Shown: positions 8,940 through 18,821 of the stretch, in pieces
Layout of the letters: the number at the start of each line of letters is the position of its first letter
Numbering within the stretch: the stretch's first letter is position 1
Assembly: GCA_018241525.1 (NCBI GenBank)
Contig: JAFEDR010000001.1
Span: 186,001-250,000 of the forward strand
Origin: Pseudomonadota bacterium
Lineage (GTDB): Bacteria > Pseudomonadota > Gammaproteobacteria > Steroidobacterales > Steroidobacteraceae
Direction of reading: 5' to 3'
Length of the DNA: 64,000 nt
Notes under the pieces: model-generated
The model's database searches: none
What the model saw: the letters and a program-made list of their open reading frames with translations, nothing else
Told to the model about the DNA's origin: nothing
Program-made: the position numbers and the translations under genes

Positions 8940-11931
8940 TGAGGCGAGCCCCTTCCCGGTCGTAGAACACCGGTGAGACGACCTTCACGGGAATGTCGCC
9001 TCCCGGCATCGGCACGTACAGCGTCTCGCCGCTGCGCGCCCGCCCGCCGGCGACGACGCCGAGCGCGATCGAGCGGCCGAGCACGGCGCTGTGATACGAG
9101 GAGGTCACGTGGCCGATCATCTTCATTGGTGGCCGCTGATCGCGAGTCGCGACGATCTGCGCGCCTTCCTCGAGCACGATCCGCGGATCCAGTGTCTCGA
9201 GCCCGACGAGCTGCTTGCGCTGCGGGTGCTTCATCGTCGGCCGCTCGAGCGAGCGCTTGCCAACGAAGTCCGGCTTCTGCTTGCCGATCGCCCAGGCGAC
9301 CGCGGCATCGTCCGGCGTCATCGTGCCGTCGGTATCCTGGCCGACGATGATGTAGCCCTTCTCGGCGCGCAGCACGTGCATCGCCTCGGTGCCGTAGGGC
9401 GTGATCCCGAACTCGCGCCCGGCCTCGTGGATCGCGGCCCAGACCTCGGCGCCGTAGTCCGCCGGCACGTTGACCTCGAAGCCAAGCTCGCCGCTGAAAC
9501 TGACGCGGAACAGCAGCATCGGCACGCCGGCGATGCGGCCGCGGGCGACCGCCATGTGCGGCAGCGCCGCCGCCGACAGGTCGACGTCGGTCACGAGCCG
9601 CGCCAGCACGTCGCGGGCTCGGGGACCCTGCACCGCGACGACCGCCCATTGCTCGGTCGTCGAGGTGATCCAGACCGAGAGGTCGGTCCACTCGGTCTGC
9701 AGGAAGTCCTCCATCATCGCGAATACCCGCGCCGCGCCACCGGTGGTGGTGGTGACGTGGAAGCGGTCCTCGGCGAGACGTGCGATCACGCCGTCGTCGT
9801 AGACGAAGCCGTCGTCGCGCAGCAGGATGCCGTAGCGCGAGCGCTGCACGCCGAGGTTCGACCAGTTGTTGATGTACAGGCGGTTCAGGAACGTCGCGGC
9901 GTCCTTGCCAACGACCTCAATCTTGCCGAGCGTCGACGCATCGAACATGCCGACGCCGCGGCGCACGGCCAGGCACTCGCGATTAACCGCCGCGTGCATG
10001 TCCTCGCCGTTCACCGGGAAGTAGCGGGCGCGCTTCCAGAGCCCGACGTCTTCGAACACCGCGCCCCGGGCCGCGGCCCAGGCGTGGCTCGGGGTCCGCC
10101 GGACCGGGTCGAACGCATCGCCACGAGCGACACCGGCCAGGCTGCCGAACGTCACCGGCGTGAACGGCATGCGGAAGGTCGTCAGCCCGACCTCCGGGAC
10201 CCGCCGCTCCGACTCGCTGGCGACGATCGCGAGCGCGTTGAGCCCGGAGGTCTTGCCCTGGTCGGTGGCCATGCCCGTGGTCGTGTAGCGCTTGATGTGC
10301 TCGATGGACTCGAAGCCCTCGCGGCGCGCGAGCGCGAGGTCGCGCGTCGTCACGTCGTTCTGGAAGTCGACGAAGGCCTTGGCGGGTGGCACCAGCGCCG
10401 CTGGCTGTGGCGGCGCGCCCGGGCGGCCGGCCAGGCCGCCGTCGAGGCCACGGCTCGAGTGGCGGTGGGTAGCCGCGTGCGCTCCGGCGGCGGCGGCACC
10501 GGCGGCGGCGCCGTCATCGAGGCCCGCGGCGAGCCCTGCGACGCCGCGCGCCATGCCGGCCGAGCGCGTGCGCTCGGCCGGGGCCGCGGGCACGAACGCC
10601 CCGAGCGCATCGTCGTACGCGAGCTTGCCGCGGGACTGCGAGTGCAGGTGCACGCTCGGCGTGTAGCCGCCCGACATCAGCACGACGTCGCAGGCATGGC
10701 TCGCGCCCGGCGTGACCGCGCCATCCGGCCCGACCCGACCGAGCAGGACCTGCGAGACGCGCAGTCGTCCGCGCGTGCCGAGCACCGTGGCGTTCGTCTC
10801 GACGGCCAGGCCCGCGGCGCGCGCGGCCTGCTCGCCCGGCCCTGCGACCTGGCCAGGTGCGCGGACGTCGGCGATCACGGCGATCGCGACGCCGGCGCGC
10901 GACAGCTCGACTGCCGCCTGGAACGCGGCGTCGCAGCCGGCCACGACCACCGCGCGGCGACCGACGCGCACGCCGAACCGGTGAAGGTACGTACGCGCGG
11001 CTCCGGCGAGCATGACCCCCGGCCGATCGTTGCCTGGGAACGGCAGCGGCCGTTCGATCGCGCCGGTCGCGAGTACCACCTCGCGGGCACGGACCTGCCA
11101 GAGCCGCTCCCGCGGCAGCGCCGCCGGCGGCGATTCGAGGTGGTCGGTCAGGCGTTCGACCAGGCCGACGTTGTTGTGCGGGAAATAGCCGAAGGCGGTG
11201 GTGCGTGCGAGCAGCGTCACGCGCGGATTCGCGCGCAGCGCCGCCACGGTGGCAGCGAGCCAGTCGCCGGCAGGCCGGCCGTCGATCTCGGTGTCGGGTT
11301 CGGCGAGCAGCGCGCCGCCGAGTTCCGCCTGCTCGTCGCAGAGGATGACGCGGGCGCCGGTCGCGGCCGCCGCGGTAGCCGCCGCGAGCCCCGCCGGGCC
11401 AGCGCCCACCACCAGCACCTCGCAGTGCGCGTAGCGCTGCGCATAGCGGTCGGGGTCCGGCAGTGTCGGCGCGACGCCGAGGCCCGCCGCGGCGCGGATG
11501 CGCGGCTCGTAGAGCGCGAACCAGGCGGATCGCGGCCACATGAACGTCTTGTTGTAGAAGCCGGCCGGCAGCACCGGTGACAGCAGGTTGTTGATCGCGC
11601 CGAGATCGAAGCTGAGGCTCGGCCAGCGGTTCTGGCTCTCGGCGACCAGCCCGTCGTAGAGCTCGACGGTCGTCGCGCGGACGTTCGGCGTGCGTCGGGC
11701 CGCGTCGCGAATCACCGTGACCAGCGCGTTCGGCTCCTCTGATCCGGCGGCCAGCAGCCCGCGCGGTCGGTGGTACTTGAACGATCGCCCGAGCAGCTGC
11801 ACGCCGTTGGCGAGCAGCGCCGAGGCCAGCGTGTCGCCGGCGAATCCGGTGTAGGCGCGGCCGTCGAAGGTGAAGCGCAGCACCCGGCTGCGATCGACGC
11901 GCCCGCCGCGCTCGGTGCGGAACTCCGTCAT
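8932..11931 (-). CDS. soxA: Sarcosine oxidase alpha subunit
   Basis: The protein has 999 residues, about the usual size. The N-terminus has the ferredoxin-like fold (FTFDGRAYTGFAGDTLASAL, then KYHRPRGLLAAGSEEPNA). It is followed by an NAD/FAD Rossmann module (LVVGAGPAGLAAATAAAATG, about residue 170) and a C-terminal GcvT-type folate-binding half (about 600-990, with FSGELGWELNV-like FSGELGFEVNVPADYG). The alpha subunit binds NAD and tetrahydrofolate and turns the methyl group removed from sarcosine into methylene-THF. The start at 11931 overlaps soxD by four bases. An Ala/Gly-rich insert near residue 505-545 is unusual but does not break the frame. Confidence 0.95.
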   Translation of the reverse strand: MTEFRTERGGRVDRSRVLRFTFDGRAYTGFAGDTLASALLANGVQLLGRSFKYHRPRGLLAAGSEEPNALVTVIRDAARRTPNVRATTVELYDGLVAESQNRWPSLSFDLGAINNLLSPVLPAGFYNKTFMWPRSAWFALYEPRIRAAAGLGVAPTLPDPDRYAQRYAHCEVLVVGAGPAGLAAATAAAATGARVILCDEQAELGGALLAEPDTEIDGRPAGDWLAATVAALRANPRVTLLARTTAFGYFPHNNVGLVERLTDHLESPPAALPRERLWQVRAREVVLATGAIERPLPFPGNDRPGVMLAGAARTYLHRFGVRVGRRAVVVAGCDAAFQAAVELSRAGVAIAVIADVRAPGQVAGPGEQAARAAGLAVETNATVLGTRGRLRVSQVLLGRVGPDGAVTPGASHACDVVLMSGGYTPSVHLHSQSRGKLAYDDALGAFVPAAPAERTRSAGMARGVAGLAAGLDDGAAAGAAAAGAHAATHRHSSRGLDGGLAGRPGAPPQPAALVPPAKAFVDFQNDVTTRDLALARREGFESIEHIKRYTTTGMATDQGKTSGLNALAIVASESERRVPEVGLTTFRMPFTPVTFGSLAGVARGDAFDPVRRTPSHAWAAARGAVFEDVGLWKRARYFPVNGEDMHAAVNRECLAVRRGVGMFDASTLGKIEVVGKDAATFLNRLYINNWSNLGVQRSRYGILLRDDGFVYDDGVIARLAEDRFHVTTTTGGAARVFAMMEDFLQTEWTDLSVWITSTTEQWAVVAVQGPRARDVLARLVTDVDLSAAALPHMAVARGRIAGVPMLLFRVSFSGELGFEVNVPADYGAEVWAAIHEAGREFGITPYGTEAMHVLRAEKGYIIVGQDTDGTMTPDDAAVAWAIGKQKPDFVGKRSLERPTMKHPQRKQLVGLETLDPRIVLEEGAQIVATRDQRPPMKMIGHVTSSYHSAVLGRSIALGVVAGGRARSGETLYVPMPGGDIPVKVVSPVFYDREGARLNG

Positions 11932-12224
11932 GGGGCGCTCCGCGCCGCGCTGCCGACGGGCGGCTTCTCGCCGGACCGGTAGGTCGCGAGGAACTGGTCG
12001 GTGGTCGTGTCGCGCAGCGCGTTGAAGAACCGTCCGCAGCCGCGGGCGTGCCGCCAGCGTTCCGCGTACACACCCTTGGTGTTGACCCGCAGGTACAGGT
12101 ACTCGGTCCACTCGTCGTCAGTGGTCTGGGACGGGTCCGCCGGCCGGGCGATGTGCGCCTGGCCGCCGTGCGCGAATTCGAGTTCCGGGCGCGGCCCGCA
12201 GTACGGGCAATCGATGATCAGCAT
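11928..12224 (-). CDS. soxD: Sarcosine oxidase delta subunit
   Basis: The protein has 98 residues with the delta-subunit zinc site: CPYCG (Cys6, Cys9) and WRHARGCGRFF (His59, Cys63). The intervening DDEWTEYLYLRVNTKGVYAE is the family signature. Delta is a small structural zinc protein of the SoxBDAG complex. The gene lies 10 bp after soxB and overlaps soxA by four bases. Confidence 0.94.
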   Translation of the reverse strand: MLIIDCPYCGPRPELEFAHGGQAHIARPADPSQTTDDEWTEYLYLRVNTKGVYAERWRHARGCGRFFNALRDTTTDQFLATYRSGEKPPVGSAARSAP

Positions 12225-12234
12225 GGCGTGGCCT

Positions 12235-13488
12235 TCAGTGCGCGACGGCCGCGGCCGCCGCCTCGTCGATCAGCTGGCCGTCCCGGAAGCGCTCGATGGT
12301 GAACGGCGCGTTGATCGGGTGCGGCTCGTCGCGGGCGATCGTGTGGGCGAACACGTGCGCGGAGCCCGGCGTGGCCTTGAAGCCACCGGTCCCCCAGCCG
12401 CAGTTGACGTACAGGCCCTTCACCGGTGTCTTGGCGATGATCGGCGAGCGATCGGGCGTCACGTCGACGATGCCGCCCCAGTTGCGCAGCATCTTGAGGC
12501 GCCGGACCATCGGGAACAGCTCGCAGATCGCCTCGAGCGTGTGGGTGTTGATGTGCAGCGCGCCACGCTGCGTGTAGGAATTGTAGGCGTCGGTGCCGGC
12601 GCCGATCACAAGCTCGCCCTTGTCCGACTGGCTCATGTAGGCGTGGATCGTGTTCGACATCACGACGCAGGGCATCAGCGGCTTGACGGGCTCGGACACG
12701 AGCGCCTGCAGCGGGAAGCTCTCGAGCGGCAGCTTCACGCCCGCGAAGCCGAGCACGACGCTGGTGTGGCCGGCCGCCGACACGCCGACCTTGCGCGTGC
12801 GGATCACGCCGCGGGTCGTGTCGAGCCCCTCGACGGCGCCGCTCGCGTCGCGGCGGATGCCGGTGACTTCGCAGTTCTCGATGATATCGACGCCGAGGGC
12901 GTCTGCCGCCCGCGCGTAGCCCCAGGCCACCGTGTCGTGTCGCGCCGTGCCGCCGCGCCGCTGCAGCGCGGCGCCGAGCACCGGGTAGCGGATGTTCTTC
13001 TCGATGTTGAGGATCGGGCAGAAGGCCTTCGCCTCCTCGGGCGTCAGCCAGGCGTTGTCAACCCCGTTGCCGCGGTTCGCGTGCACGTGGCGCTTGATGA
13101 CCTGGATGTCGTGCACGGTGTGCGCCAGCATCATCACGCCGCGAGGCGAGAACATCGTGTTGTAGTTGAGGACCTGCGACAGGTCCTCCCAGAGCTTCAG
13201 CGAGTGGTCGTAGAGCGCGGCACTCTCGTCGAACAGGTAGTTCGACCGGATGATGGTCGTGTTGCGGCCGGTGTTGCCGCCGCCGATCCAGCCCTTCTCG
13301 ACCACTGCGATGTTGGTCAGGCCGTGCTCGGCCGCGAGGTAGTACGCGGCGCCGAGTCCGTGCCCGCCGCCGCCGACGATGACCGCGTCGTACTCGGCCT
13401 TCGGCGCCGCGCGACGCCACTGCGACTTCCACCCGAGGTGGGAGCCGAAGGCCTCCTTCAGCAGGGACCAGGCCGAGAACTTCTGCAT
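12235..13488 (-). CDS. soxB: Sarcosine oxidase beta subunit
   Basis: The protein has 417 residues, normal for the family. The FAD motif is [17 protein letters not shown] (about 35-51), and [19 protein letters not shown] is the beta-subunit hallmark. His184 in [12 protein letters not shown] aligns with the histidine that carries covalent FMN in tetrameric sarcosine oxidase. The C-terminus has [16 protein letters not shown]. Beta holds the active site where sarcosine is oxidised to glycine. The ATG at 13488 shares one base with the stop of the upstream DMGDH-like gene (TGATG), showing that the third flavoprotein belongs to this operon. Confidence 0.95.
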   Translation of the reverse strand: MQKFSAWSLLKEAFGSHLGWKSQWRRAAPKAEYDAVIVGGGGHGLGAAYYLAAEHGLTNIAVVEKGWIGGGNTGRNTTIIRSNYLFDESAALYDHSLKLWEDLSQVLNYNTMFSPRGVMMLAHTVHDIQVIKRHVHANRGNGVDNAWLTPEEAKAFCPILNIEKNIRYPVLGAALQRRGGTARHDTVAWGYARAADALGVDIIENCEVTGIRRDASGAVEGLDTTRGVIRTRKVGVSAAGHTSVVLGFAGVKLPLESFPLQALVSEPVKPLMPCVVMSNTIHAYMSQSDKGELVIGAGTDAYNSYTQRGALHINTHTLEAICELFPMVRRLKMLRNWGGIVDVTPDRSPIIAKTPVKGLYVNCGWGTGGFKATPGSAHVFAHTIARDEPHPINAPFTIERFRDGQLIDEAAAAAVAH

Positions 13489-15947
13489 CAGGCCCTCAGA
13501 TCGTTGTTTTCCGGGTCGTACGGCGACTCGTCGATCACGGTCGCCTTGCGGCGTTCGCCGAGGATCTCGATCTCGAGCTGCGTCCCGGACTTCGCATAGT
13601 CCGGCTTCACGTAGCCGATCGCCAGGCTCTTCTTTACGTAGTGCCCATAGTAACCGGCCGTGGCGCGGCCGATCATCTGGCCCTGGGCGTTGAACAGCGG
13701 CTCGTTGCCGAGCGGGTCCGCGTCGGTGACGCCGTGCACTTCGACGGTGATGAAGCGGTGCGGCACGCCCGCCGCCAGCTGCTTCTCGAGCGCGGCGCGG
13801 CCGATGAAGTTGCCCTTGTTCATGCGCACGAATCGGTCCAGCGAGCATTCGAACGGCGTGTAGTCGCGCGTCATGTCGCTGCCCCACATGCGGTAGGACT
13901 TCTCGAGCCGCAGCGACTCCATCGCGCGCATGCCCACCATGCCGATGCCGTACTCGGCGCCGGCGGCGAACAGCGCGTCGAACAGGTGGTGCGCGTACTC
14001 GATCGGGAAGTGCAGCTCCCAGCCGAGCGCGCCGACGAAGTTCACGCGCAGCGCATAGACGTCGGTCGCGAGCCCGACCTCGATCACCTGGCTGGTCAGC
14101 CAGGGGAACGAGGCATTGTCGAGCTTGGTGTCGGTCAGCTTCGCCAGCACGTCGCGCGAACGCGGACCGCCGAGCACGAAGCAGCCGCGCGATCCGGTGA
14201 TGTTGCGCAGGCCGACCGAGCCATCCTTCGGCAGGTGCTTCTTCAGGTAGTCGCTGTCATAGCGTTCCGCGGCGCCGGCGCTGACCACGTAGTAGTGGTT
14301 GTCCGCGATCTTGGTGATCGTGAACTCGGAGCGGATTCCGCCGCGCTTCGTCAGTGCGTGGCACAGCGCGATGCGGCCGATCTTGGTCGGCACCTTGTTG
14401 GCCACCAGGTGGTCGAGCCAGGCCTCGGCGCCCGGGCCGGTGACCTCGTGCTTGGTGAACGGGGTGAGATCGATGACGCCGACCTTCTCCCGCATCAGCC
14501 GCACCTCGTTGCCGACGTGCGGGAAGTAGTTGGTCCGCCGGAAGCTCCACTCGTCCTTCGGCTCGACGCCCTTCGGCGCGAACCAGTTGGCGCGCTCCCA
14601 GCCGTAGCGCTGGCCAAACACGCCGCCCATCCGAACGAGCTTGTCGTAGATCGGGCTGGTCTTCGCGGGACGCGCGTCCGCGCGCTCCTCGTCCGGGAAG
14701 TGAATCGTGAAGACGTTGCGGTACGTCTCCTCGTTCTTCTGCACGACGTAGCGCTTCGAGGTGTAAGGGCCGAAGCGGCGCGGGTCGGCGGCGAGCATGT
14801 CGATGCCCGGCTCACCCTCGACGATCCATTCGGCGAGCTGCCAGCCGGAGCCACCCGCGGCGGTGATGCCGAAGCTGTGACCCTCGTTGAGCCAGAGGTT
14901 GCGCACGTCCCAGGCCGGGCCGATCAGCGGGCTGCCGTCCGGGGTGTAGGAAATCGGCCCGTTGACGATGTCCTTGATGCCGCAGTGCTCGAGCGCGGGC
15001 ACGCGCCGCTGCGCGGCCTCGACGTGCGGCAGCAGCCGCTCGAGGTCGCCGTCGAAGAGGCTCTTGCCGAACCAGTCCGGCACGCCGTCCGCGAAGCGGG
15101 CGGGAGCGCCGGCCTCGTAGGGCCCGAGGATCCAGCCCATGCGCTCTTCGCGCAGGTAGTAGGACTTGTCGGACTCGCGCAGCACCGCGAGTTCGCGGCC
15201 GCCACCCGCGCGGTACGCCTTCAGTTCCGGCGACTCGTCGTAAACGATGTACTGGTGCTCGACCGGGATGGCCGGCACGTTGATGCCGAACATGCGGCCG
15301 GTTTCCCGGGCGTAATTGCCGGTCGCCACCACGACGTGCTCGCAGGTGATCTCGCCCTTGGTCGTCGTCAGGCGCCACTCGCCGCTCGGCGTGCGCGTCG
15401 CCCCGGTCACCGCGGTCTGCTCGTAGATCTCGGCGCCGCCGGCGCGGGCGCCCTTGCGCAGTGCCATCGTCAGGTCGGCCGGCGCGATGTGCCCATCGTC
15501 GGGGTGATAGAGCGCGCCGATGATGTTCGGCGTGTCGCCGCCGTTGCCGAGGTTCACGAGCGGCCACAGCTTCTGGACTTCGGCCGGCGAGATCACCTGG
15601 AAGGGCACGCCGATGGTGTTCGCCGTGCCGCAGTACTTCTGGTACTCGTCCATGCGCTCCTTGCAGGTGGCAAGGCGCAGGTTGCCGGTGACGTGGAAGC
15701 TGACGTCCTGGCCGGTTTCGGCGGGCAGCCGCTTGTAGAGATCGACCGAGTACTTGTGCAGCTGGCCGACCGTGTAGCTCATGTTAAAGAGTGGCAGCAG
15801 GCCGGCCGCGTGCCAGGTCGATCCGGCGGTGAGCTCCGAGCGCTCGAGCAGCACGACGTCGGACCAGCCCTTCTTGGCCAGGTGGTAAAGCGTGCTGACG
15901 CCCACCGCACCGCCGCCGATGACCACTACCCGGGCATGCGTCTTCAT
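13488..15947 (-). CDS. Dimethylglycine dehydrogenase-like FAD protein (paralog 3), leads the sox operon
   Basis: The protein has 819 residues with the DAO ([17 protein letters not shown]), FAO_M, GcvT and GcvT-C order. His46 in AGSTWHAAG matches the covalent-FAD histidine. Of the three paralogs this one most resembles authentic DMGDH: it has [20 protein letters not shown] and the folate-domain segment [16 protein letters not shown]. It is the first gene of the operon that continues with soxBDAG, so stepwise dimethylglycine to sarcosine to glycine is the likely sequence. It is divergent from the AraC-type regulator across a 187-bp gap. Sarcosine dehydrogenase cannot be excluded from sequence alone. 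Confidence 0.87.
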   Translation of the reverse strand: MKTHARVVVIGGGAVGVSTLYHLAKKGWSDVVLLERSELTAGSTWHAAGLLPLFNMSYTVGQLHKYSVDLYKRLPAETGQDVSFHVTGNLRLATCKERMDEYQKYCGTANTIGVPFQVISPAEVQKLWPLVNLGNGGDTPNIIGALYHPDDGHIAPADLTMALRKGARAGGAEIYEQTAVTGATRTPSGEWRLTTTKGEITCEHVVVATGNYARETGRMFGINVPAIPVEHQYIVYDESPELKAYRAGGGRELAVLRESDKSYYLREERMGWILGPYEAGAPARFADGVPDWFGKSLFDGDLERLLPHVEAAQRRVPALEHCGIKDIVNGPISYTPDGSPLIGPAWDVRNLWLNEGHSFGITAAGGSGWQLAEWIVEGEPGIDMLAADPRRFGPYTSKRYVVQKNEETYRNVFTIHFPDEERADARPAKTSPIYDKLVRMGGVFGQRYGWERANWFAPKGVEPKDEWSFRRTNYFPHVGNEVRLMREKVGVIDLTPFTKHEVTGPGAEAWLDHLVANKVPTKIGRIALCHALTKRGGIRSEFTITKIADNHYYVVSAGAAERYDSDYLKKHLPKDGSVGLRNITGSRGCFVLGGPRSRDVLAKLTDTKLDNASFPWLTSQVIEVGLATDVYALRVNFVGALGWELHFPIEYAHHLFDALFAAGAEYGIGMVGMRAMESLRLEKSYRMWGSDMTRDYTPFECSLDRFVRMNKGNFIGRAALEKQLAAGVPHRFITVEVHGVTDADPLGNEPLFNAQGQMIGRATAGYYGHYVKKSLAIGYVKPDYAKSGTQLEIEILGERRKATVIDESPYDPENNDLRA

Positions 15948-16051
15948 CGAGGATTCTCCGTTCGGGCCGCCGGGCGCCGGGCGGTTGCCGGGCCGGAAAC
16001 GGGCGGTCGATCGCCGCGCAGTGTAACCGCCGGTCGGGTCGCTACGGCTCC

Positions 16052-16076
16052 ATTTGCGACAATTCCTGACGCAAAT
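16052..16076. promoter_or_regulatory. Inverted repeat ATTTGCG-N11-CGCAAAT between regulator and sox operon
   Basis: The two 7-bp arms are perfect complements, with 11 bp between. The repeat lies 105 bp upstream of the sox-operon ATG (minus strand) and 59 bp upstream of the GTG start of the AraC-type regulator (plus strand). This is a plausible operator for the adjacent GbdR/GlxA-like activator. I cannot confirm the binding protein. Confidence 0.45.
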
Positions 16077-16134
16077 GCGCCAGCCGGACGTATACTTCGG
16101 TAGACGCGTACAGGGTCGATTCCGGAGACCGTCC

Positions 16135-17139
16135 GTGAAGCTCGCGACGCCGATCCGCAAGAGCCGTTTCGCCTTCCTGACGCTGCCGAACTACTCGGCG
16201 ATCGCTGTCTCGAATGCCGTCGAACCGCTGCGGATGGCGAACAGCCTGTCGGGTCAGCCTGCCTACGAGTGGGTCATCGCCAGCATCGACGGCCAGCCGG
16301 TACCGGCCAGCAACGGGCTCGCCCTCTCGCCGACGGTCGGCCTCGCCGACATCGGCCGTGCCGACATCGTCTTCGTCTGCGGCGGCATCCACGTCCGCGA
16401 GGCCGTCTCACCGGCGTTGCTCGCGGCCCTGCGGCGGCTCGGCGAGCAGCGCCTCGCGCTCGGCGCGCTCTGCACCGGGGGCTATGCGCTCGCCCGGGCG
16501 GGGCTGCTCGACCGCTACCGGGCGACGATCCACTGGGAGAACCTGTCTGCGCTGCGCGAGGAATTCCCGCGGGTGCTGATCTCCGACCAGCTGTTCACCA
16601 TCGACCGCAACCGCTACACCTGCTCCGGCGGCGTCGCGCCGCTCGACCTGATGCTGAACCTGATCGAATCGAAGCTCGGCGCGCAGATCGCGCAGCGGGT
16701 CTCGGAGCAGTTCATCCTCGACCGGATCCGCAGCGACCGCGACCGGCAGTACGTGCCGTTGCGAGCCCAGGTCGGCGTCTCGCACCAGAGCCTCATCAAG
16801 GTCGCGGAGCTGATGGAGGCGAACATCGAGAAGACGCTGTCGCTCGAGCGCATCGCGAAGGAGACCGGGCTTTCGCGCCGGCAGATCGAGCGGCTCTTCA
16901 AGCGGCACCTGAATTGCGTGCCGAAGCGCTACTACCTGGAACTGCGGCTGAAGCGGGCCCGCGAGCTCCTGCTGCAGACCGCCATGCCGATCATGGATAT
17001 CACGACCGCCTGCGGCTTCCAGTCGCCGCCGCACTTCTCGAAATGCTATCGGAAGCAGTTCGGTTACCCGCCGAGCGTCGAGCGCCAGACCCGCGCCCGC
17101 CCGGGAGCGACGGCCGAGGAGGCGGTCTCACCCGCCTGA
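16135..17139 (+). CDS. GlxA/GbdR-like AraC-family regulator with DJ-1/PfpI domain
   Basis: The protein has 334 residues. The N-terminal half (about 5-190) is a class-I glutamine amidotransferase/DJ-1-like sensing domain (FAFLTLPNYSAIAVSNAVEP, then LGALCTGGYALARAGLLDRY). The C-terminal 100 residues carry two AraC helix-turn-helix motifs (LSLERIAKETGLSRRQIERL, then DITTACGFQSPPHFSKCYRK). GbdR of pseudomonads has this layout and activates betaine, dimethylglycine and sarcosine catabolism. Position beside the sox operon supports an equivalent role. I chose the GTG at 16135 because GGAG lies 7 nt before it; an in-frame TTG at 16054 would overlap the inverted repeat. Direct orthology to GbdR is inferred. 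Confidence 0.85.
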   Translation: MKLATPIRKSRFAFLTLPNYSAIAVSNAVEPLRMANSLSGQPAYEWVIASIDGQPVPASNGLALSPTVGLADIGRADIVFVCGGIHVREAVSPALLAALRRLGEQRLALGALCTGGYALARAGLLDRYRATIHWENLSALREEFPRVLISDQLFTIDRNRYTCSGGVAPLDLMLNLIESKLGAQIAQRVSEQFILDRIRSDRDRQYVPLRAQVGVSHQSLIKVAELMEANIEKTLSLERIAKETGLSRRQIERLFKRHLNCVPKRYYLELRLKRARELLLQTAMPIMDITTACGFQSPPHFSKCYRKQFGYPPSVERQTRARPGATAEEAVSPA

Positions 17140-17457
17140 CCGCGGCTCGTCGCCAGTTGTCGGAATGCGACGTCGCTGCCTCCTCGCGCGACGGGTGCGC
17201 GGGTGGTCACCGGTCAGAATCCGGCCGGCGAGTCAAAAGTAAATTTACTCATGGGCCTAGCGAAAAAAGGCACGATCGGCGCGTGCCGTGGCCGGGGCAT
17301 TGACAGCGTCGAGCGCGCGGACAACGATGTCGCGTTGAGGCATGCGTCGGTCGCGAAACCGCCACTCATTCCGAACGCCAGCCCGTACCATCGCGAGCCA
17401 GTGCCGACCGCGTGCAAGTTGAGGGCGCGGCTCGCAAAAGAGCCTTGGGAGCAACCG
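17140..17457 (+). other. 318-bp intergenic region before the corrinoid operon
   Basis: No convincing gene. The distal reading frame stays open in phase with the downstream gene, but the translated stretch has no family character and the corrinoid protein clearly begins at 17458. The segment at 17232-17272 is AT-rich for this genome and holds a 12-bp palindrome. A TTGACA at 17300-17305 followed 17 bp later by AACGAT (17323-17328) is a possible but weak sigma-70 promoter. Confidence 0.5.
17238..17249. promoter_or_regulatory. Perfect 12-bp palindrome AGTAAATTTACT
   Basis: This AT-rich perfect palindrome is rare in sequence of this composition. It lies 220 bp upstream of the corrinoid-protein start and about 50 bp upstream of the TTGACA box. 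It may be an operator for the corrinoid operon. No regulator is assigned. Confidence 0.4.
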
Positions 17458-18159
17458 ATGGCCGACGACCAGAACGAATCGTTCGATCTCAACAGCCTGA
17501 ACGACCAGGAACTGGTCGAGCAGGTTCACGACGACCTCTACAACGGGCTGAAGGCCGAGGTCGAGGAAGCGACCCACATCTTCCTGAAGCGGGGCTGGGG
17601 CGCGGAACGGGTCCTCAACGACGCGCTCGTCGAGGGTATGCGGATCGTCGGCATCGACTTCCGCGACGGCATCCTGTTCGTCCCGGAGGTGCTGCTCGCC
17701 GCGAACGCGATGAAGGGCGGCATGGAGATCCTGCGTCCGCTGCTGGCGGAGACCGGCGTCGAGCCGATCGGCAAGATCGTGATCGGCACCGTCAAGGGCG
17801 ACATCCACGACATCGGCAAGAACCTCGTGGGCATGATGCTCGAGGGCGCCGGCTTCGAGGTCATCGACCTCGGCATCAACAATCCGGTCGAGAAGTACCT
17901 CGCGGCCCTCGAAGAGCACAAGCCGGACATCCTCGGCATGTCGGCGCTGCTGACCACGACGATGCCCTACATGAAGGTCGTCATCGACACGCTCAAGGAA
18001 AAGGGCATCCGCGACAAGTTCATCGTGCTCGTCGGCGGTGCGCCGCTGAACGAGGAGTTCGGCAAGGCCGTCGGCGCAGATGCGTACTGCCGCGACGCCG
18101 CGATCGCCGTGGAGACCGCGAAGTCGATGATCGCGACGCGCCGCGCCGCGGCGCGCTGA
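17458..18159 (+). CDS. Methyltransferase cognate corrinoid protein (MtbC/MttC type)
   Basis: The protein has 233 residues. A helical cap domain (about 15-95, with THIFLKRGWGAERVLNDALV) precedes a B12-binding Rossmann domain. The DxHxxG motif is GDIHDIGKN (Asp115, His117, Gly120); His117 would be the lower cobalt ligand. MSALLTTTMPYMK and VLVGGAPLNEEFG complete the B12 signature. The protein carries a methyl group between a substrate methyltransferase such as MttB and a methyl-THF transferase. The start is set by homology, not by the open frame that extends upstream. It is first in a plus-strand operon of C1 genes whose MttB partner lies 8.5 kb away on the other strand. Confidence 0.93.
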   Translation: MADDQNESFDLNSLNDQELVEQVHDDLYNGLKAEVEEATHIFLKRGWGAERVLNDALVEGMRIVGIDFRDGILFVPEVLLAANAMKGGMEILRPLLAETGVEPIGKIVIGTVKGDIHDIGKNLVGMMLEGAGFEVIDLGINNPVEKYLAALEEHKPDILGMSALLTTTMPYMKVVIDTLKEKGIRDKFIVLVGGAPLNEEFGKAVGADAYCRDAAIAVETAKSMIATRRAAAR

Positions 18160-18176
18160 GCGGGGAGGCGCGAGCC

Positions 18177-18821
18177 GTGGACGGCGCGGGCCGCGTGCTC
18201 GTCATCGCCTGCGGGGCGCTCGCCCGCGAGATCACGGCGCTCAAGCGCGCGAGCGGCTGGGATGCGCTCGAGGTCACCTGCCTCGCGCCGGAGCTGCACA
18301 TGCGCCCCGAGCGGATCCCGGCGGCGGTGACCGAGGCGATCCGCGCGGCACGCGCCGACTACCGGACGATCTTCGTCGCCTACGCGGATTGCGGCACCGG
18401 CGGCGCACTCGACCGGGTGCTCGCGGCGGAAGGCGTCGAGCGTCTGCCCGGCGCGCACTGCTACGAGTTCTACGCGACGACGCCCGCGTTCAATGCGCTT
18501 GCCGAAGCCGAGCTCGGCACGTTCTACCTCACCGACTTTCTGGTTCGTCACTTCGAGCGGCTGGTCTGGGCCGGACTCGGCCTCGACCGCTATCCGCAGC
18601 TGCAGCCGGACTACTTCGGGCACTACCGCAAGGTCGTCTACCTCGCCCAGGTCGAGGACGCCGGACTCACCGCGCAGGCGCAGGCGATCGCCACGCGCCT
18701 CGGTCTCGCGTTCGAGCGCCGCCTGACGGGCTACGGCGATCTCGCCAGGAGCCTCGCGGCGGTGGCGTCGCGGTCCGGCGGCGGCGCCACACCACGAGGA
18801 CCCTCTTCATGGGCCAGCTGA
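18177..18821 (+). CDS. DUF1638 family protein
   Basis: The protein has 214 residues. The pattern LVIACGALAREITAL at the start, FVAYADCGTGGALDRVLAAEG and HCYEFYATTPAFNAL is that of DUF1638, a family repeatedly found beside corrinoid methyltransferase genes. Conserved Cys and His residues (CGALA, DCGTG, HCYEFY) suggest a metal or corrinoid-related role, but no activity is established to my knowledge. The GTG start at 18177 has a strong GGGGAGG 8 nt upstream. The gene overlaps the next one by 13 bp. Confidence 0.85.
   Translation: MDGAGRVLVIACGALAREITALKRASGWDALEVTCLAPELHMRPERIPAAVTEAIRAARADYRTIFVAYADCGTGGALDRVLAAEGVERLPGAHCYEFYATTPAFNALAEAELGTFYLTDFLVRHFERLVWAGLGLDRYPQLQPDYFGHYRKVVYLAQVEDAGLTAQAQAIATRLGLAFERRLTGYGDLARSLAAVASRSGGGATPRGPSSWAS

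Noticed and set aside
9091..11580. An 829-codon plus-strand open frame
   Set aside because: It lies opposite soxA, and the minus-strand protein has all the family motifs.
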